Shown here piece by piece: positions 60,970 through 64,000 of a stretch of DNA of 64,000 nt. The stretch covers positions 806,001 through 870,000 of the forward strand of contig CBDDLH010000012.1 in NCBI GenBank assembly GCA_965230565.1, given 5' to 3'. Position 1 is the stretch's first letter. Every line of letters begins with the position of its first letter. This DNA is from BCD1 sp965230565. Lineage in GTDB: Bacteria; Bacteroidota; Bacteroidia; Chitinophagales; Saprospiraceae. Below the pieces are notes generated by a model. The model was not told the DNA's origin, did not search any database, and saw only the letters and a list, made by a program, of their open reading frames with translations. The translations under genes were made by a program, and so were the position numbers.

Positions 60970-63165
60970 ATGAAATTAAAAAATATGAAGCTTTATCTGA
61001 CGCTCATTGCATTAGCACTCTCTGGCCCTCTTGTATTTGGTCAGCTTATGGACCCTGATAACTGGCAATATTTCCAGTCTGTACAAAAAGTTAATACGGT
61101 ACTCGAGGACGGTAACGAATTGTGGTACGGAACGGAAAAAGGGCTGGTTGTTATCAATAAGGAAACTCAGGAACAAACCTGGTACAATAAGTATAATTCA
61201 CCGATCCCTTCCGATGATGTCAAAGCCATTGTAAAGATCGACGATACCAAATGGATAGGCACCTATGACCTTATTCTTATGCAAGTGAATGAGAATGGTT
61301 GGGAAAATATTTCTGTTCCCATTTCAGAGGAGGATTTGCTTTTTAATGAAAATCCATTACTCTATTGCATGAAAGCCGATGATGAAGGCAATTTATGGTT
61401 GGGCACCAATTTTGGGGTTTTGAAATACGACGGCATCTCTTTCGAAGTCATCAATTACACAACCAATCCTGAACTTGATAATACCTTTCAGGATGTTTGG
61501 GCTATTGAAAAAGACGAAAATGACAATTTATACTTTTCCAGCTTTGAATTATACCGCCTGGGTGCTGATGGCACCTACACGAACCTTTCCGAGGGTGATT
61601 TTAACCTGTTTGCTTATGGAGAAGCAAGGCTTTGTTATGGAAATGATAAAATTTGGTACAGCACATTTGGACATAACATTGCTTCCTATGACGGAGAGGA
61701 GTGGATCTGGTTGAGCCAGGACTCGGTTCCCAGTGGAATCCTTAATGGTATCGAACTTGATAAAAACGGTCAGCCCTATTTTTATTATCAAAACAATGGC
61801 ATATATAAACTTCAGGGAGAGACACTCGTTCCAACTGCTGGTGAATTAACACAAAACGGCCATCAGAATATCGATCATCTACACTTCGATGAAGACAATG
61901 CTATGTGGATTACCCATCAAGCCAGCTTCCGTTCCAATGCGAATGGGACTTTGACATCGGGGATTCTGGGAGATTATCCGTTTGTAAACAATTCTTTCAA
62001 CCTGATAAAAGAAGACAGGGATGGGAAAATCTTTGTTGTCAACGATTATAAATACATTAAAACCTTTACTTACGAAGAAGGCTGGCAAACACTTACCCCG
62101 GATCTGCCGGAATCGGATATGGTTTATATGAGTATTTCAAATCTTGCTTTTGACAGTCAAAATGAACTCTGGATCAGTTCCACCATCGGACTCATACATT
62201 ATGATGGCCAGCAGTGGGAAGTTATTAATGAAGAAACCGATCCAAATGTTCCATTCGCCAGTTGCTACAAACTGGTTATCGATAAAAACGACCGGAAATG
62301 GATGATTATTCCGGGGAGTGCCATTGCCAGACTTGACGGGAACTCGTGGACAGTCTTTGATCAATACGATATCCCCTGGCAGGATTATGTATACGTAATG
62401 CAGGTTGACAACGAAAACAATCTATGGCTATCCGATACGGAAGGAGATTTATTCAGGATCAACTCGGATGATACCTACGAGCAAATTCCGACCAGTGCTA
62501 TTCAATTTGACGAATACATGCGGATCTCCAACATTCATTTTGATAAAAACGGAACCCTGTGGATTATTACCAGTTATAATGATGGTCGACAACTATTTAA
62601 ACGAGTTGACAACTCATGGGTTGAAATCGTAGACGATTATGAATACAGCTATTACACCGGTTACCTGACGGAAGACGATAATGGTTTATATTTTTCAGCT
62701 AATGGCGCTATAGTTCACCTGGATGAAGAGGAGAATATTAATTACATCACTCCTGAAAATTCACTGATGCACGGATCATACGTCGGATGGTTACATTTCG
62801 ACAGCCAGAATAACCTGTGGATCAATAATTACATTTCAGGGTTGAGTTTATACAGTCCTACAGGCTTCACGGTAACAAGTTCAGAAGAAATATTCGAGGA
62901 GGAATGCGCCGTTAAGTGGCAAGCTTATCCCGTTCCTGCTACTGATGTAGTAACGATCGAAGCGGTGCATACTTCTTTTATTGAAAAACCATCAGTATCC
63001 ATTAATTTGATGGATGCAACTGGGAAAATCCTCAGGACGGAATTGATACCAACTTTCGGAAGAAATCACCTCGTTTTTGATATGGAAGTAGCCGAATACC
63101 CCAATGGGTTATATTTTATTGCCATTGACGGCCTTCCGGCAAAAGGAATTGTCATCCACAAATAA
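60970..63165 (+). CDS. Secreted Reg_prop (two-component-regulator-propeller type) protein with T9SS domain
   Basis: A 731-residue protein with a signal peptide ending at V-F-G-Q, followed by many propeller-type blades (W-Y-G-T-E-K-G-L, L-W-L-G-T-N-F-G-V and N-L-W-L-S-D-T-E-G words). This resembles the sensor part of hybrid two-component systems, but no kinase domain follows. It ends with a type A T9SS sorting domain (about 650-731, Y-P-V-P-A-T-D-V-V and Y-P-N-G-L-Y-F). It is therefore a surface or secreted binding propeller, ligand unknown. An in-frame ATG five codons in (60985) would also keep the signal. Confidence 0.88.
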   Translation: MKLKNMKLYLTLIALALSGPLVFGQLMDPDNWQYFQSVQKVNTVLEDGNELWYGTEKGLVVINKETQEQTWYNKYNSPIPSDDVKAIVKIDDTKWIGTYDLILMQVNENGWENISVPISEEDLLFNENPLLYCMKADDEGNLWLGTNFGVLKYDGISFEVINYTTNPELDNTFQDVWAIEKDENDNLYFSSFELYRLGADGTYTNLSEGDFNLFAYGEARLCYGNDKIWYSTFGHNIASYDGEEWIWLSQDSVPSGILNGIELDKNGQPYFYYQNNGIYKLQGETLVPTAGELTQNGHQNIDHLHFDEDNAMWITHQASFRSNANGTLTSGILGDYPFVNNSFNLIKEDRDGKIFVVNDYKYIKTFTYEEGWQTLTPDLPESDMVYMSISNLAFDSQNELWISSTIGLIHYDGQQWEVINEETDPNVPFASCYKLVIDKNDRKWMIIPGSAIARLDGNSWTVFDQYDIPWQDYVYVMQVDNENNLWLSDTEGDLFRINSDDTYEQIPTSAIQFDEYMRISNIHFDKNGTLWIITSYNDGRQLFKRVDNSWVEIVDDYEYSYYTGYLTEDDNGLYFSANGAIVHLDEEENINYITPENSLMHGSYVGWLHFDSQNNLWINNYISGLSLYSPTGFTVTSSEEIFEEECAVKWQAYPVPATDVVTIEAVHTSFIEKPSVSINLMDATGKILRTELIPTFGRNHLVFDMEVAEYPNGLYFIAIDGLPAKGIVIHK

Positions 63166-63196
63166 GGTTAAGAAACAGCTTTCAAAAAACATGAGT

Positions 63197-63233
63197 GCCC
63201 CGGATTTTCTGACGGAAAATTCGGGGCTTTTTT
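63197..63233 (+). terminator. Terminator after the Reg_prop gene
   Basis: GCCCCGGATTTTC and GGAAAATTCGGGGC pair around a TGAC loop, followed by a run of T. Confidence 0.85.
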
Positions 63234-63362
63234 GATCAGACCTTTCTTAGAAAGGAAGCTCCCTCTGCTGTCCCCGAGTTTTACGATAGGGAGTTAGGAG
63301 TGCAAATTATAAACAAATTCAAAAGACTTAAATCTTCAGCCCACACTCTCTAAAAGTCTTCT

Positions 63363-63370
63363 TACATTTG
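63363..63370 (+). promoter_or_regulatory. -7 box (TACATTTG) of the edge methyltransferase gene
   Basis: A perfect TAnnTTTG 15 bases before the ATG at 63386. No clear -33 element was found. Confidence 0.6.
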
Positions 63371-63385
63371 TTTAAAACCAGCAGT

Positions 63386-64000
63386 ATGAATGGGAAGCTT
63401 TACCTTTTTCCAACACCATTAGGGGAGAATGAAGATGCCGGGTATGTCATCCTGCCGTATGCGACGAAGATAATGCATGGGCTGGATTTTTTTATCGCTG
63501 AACGGGCGAGAACCGCTCGAAGATTCATCAAAAGCACCGGACCGGACCGGCCGATAAGCGACTTGACTGTTTTCGAACTGGATAAGCACGACCCAACCAA
63601 AGGGTTATCGGATTTTTTGAAACCTGCAATGGGTGGTCATGATATTGGCTTGCTCTCAGAGGCAGGATGTCCGGGGGTGGCTGATCCGGGTGCACGAGTG
63701 GTCAAACTGGCGCATGAAAAAGGTATTGAAGTCATCCCTTTAGTCGGACCTTCATCACTCTTGTTGGCGCTGATGGCTTCTGGTATGAATGGGCAGTCAT
63801 TTTGCTTCCATGGATACCTGCCCAATAAAGGCAATGAATTGGCACGAGAGCTTAAGCGCCTCGAAACGCTTTCCGCAAAATTTAACCAAACGCAACTTTT
63901 TATTGAAACTCCTTACCGCAATAAAGCTATGCTTGACGCATTGCTGAAAAACTTAAGCGGTTCTACCCAAATGGCTGTCGCTGTTAATCTGACCTTGCCA
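63386..64000 (+). CDS. RsmI-family SAM-dependent methyltransferase (partial, cut by window edge)
   Basis: The first 205 codons of a tetrapyrrole-methylase-fold methyltransferase resembling RsmI, which methylates 16S rRNA. It begins M-N-G-K-L-Y-L-F-P-T-P-L-G with the family's substrate loop and contains G-L-L-S-E-A-G-C-P-G-V-A-D-P-G-A and V-G-P-S-S-L-L-L-A-L-M-A-S-G-M-N-G. The window ends before the stop codon, so it is incomplete here, not truncated in the genome. Bacteroidota carry an RsmI paralogue of this type, so the exact target is uncertain. Confidence 0.88.
   Translation, partial: MNGKLYLFPTPLGENEDAGYVILPYATKIMHGLDFFIAERARTARRFIKSTGPDRPISDLTVFELDKHDPTKGLSDFLKPAMGGHDIGLLSEAGCPGVADPGARVVKLAHEKGIEVIPLVGPSSLLLALMASGMNGQSFCFHGYLPNKGNELARELKRLETLSAKFNQTQLFIETPYRNKAMLDALLKNLSGSTQMAVAVNLTLP

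Overview
The window reads as a chromosomal piece of a Bacteroidota bacterium, most likely from the Saprospiria or a related lineage. The evidence is a type IX secretion (T9SS) C-terminal sorting domain on two secreted proteins, a PorP/SprF-type outer-membrane protein, DUF5916, bactofilin and delta-60 proteins, and promoters of the Bacteroidota form (TTTG, about 19-20 bp, TAnnTTTG) with few Shine-Dalgarno sites. No rRNA, tRNA, CRISPR array, transposase or prophage was seen.

Layout. 1-1.6 kb: end of a repeat-rich spacer and a PsiD-like phosphatidylserine decarboxylase family protein. 2.1-5.6 kb: translation operon rplM-rpsI-rpsB-tsf, a terminator, then pyrH. 5.8-10.4 kb: ComF, a secreted animal-type haem peroxidase with dockerin-like and T9SS modules, a DoxX protein. 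10.6-15.2 kb: a winged-helix methyltransferase, pseudouridine catabolism (psuK, and psuG with two frameshifts) and a divergent BtpA-family protein. 15.3-16.6 kb: rpsF-rpsR-rplI. 17.2-25.1 kb: a five-gene 'planctomycete-type' cluster (PSCyt1/PSCyt2/PSD1 cytochrome lipoprotein, DUF1501, beta-propeller, chitobiase-C/discoidin-like protein, and a DUF2231-cytochrome c-LRR membrane protein). 25.3-27.7 kb: feoAB with a 7-1-7 palindrome over the promoter. 28-31 kb: an exported MORN-repeat caspase and a trypsin-like protease/zinc-ribbon fusion. 31.4-34.6 kb: PorP/SprF protein, bactofilin, two small ATP-synthase-assembly-type membrane proteins cut off from any atpB, and a biotinyl carrier protein. 34.7-37.8 kb: class II HMG-CoA reductase, GHMP kinase and a ferredoxin-NADP reductase. 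37.9-43.4 kb: DUF4440 lipoprotein, GNAT-like protein, SDR, a frameshifted PM20D1-like M20 peptidase, rfbA. 43.6-50.3 kb: TetR-TolC-MFP-RND efflux operon. 50.5-54.2 kb: scpA (apparently leaderless), a 3'-truncated DUF1016 nuclease gene, a TPR histidine kinase. 54.5-63.2 kb: secreted and surface proteins (DUF5916, CARDB-like, delta-60, Reg_prop with T9SS domain) and a helical-repeat protein. The right edge cuts an RsmI-family methyltransferase.

Two features cross the window. First, many spacers carry short-period degenerate arrays and small hairpin elements of several distinct families (CCAGCAA heptamers, TTCCCTTG phrases, CCTGCCT/AGGCAGG palindromes, a 47-nt hairpin, an A/T-rich hairpin with compensated arms), and the same family recurs kilobases apart, usually at the 3' ends of genes. 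Second, four otherwise intact genes are broken by clusters of surplus single bases, while the rest of the window reads cleanly. Either these are local sequence errors or a shared form of gene decay.

All calls rest on reading the sequence and recalled family features; no database search was run.
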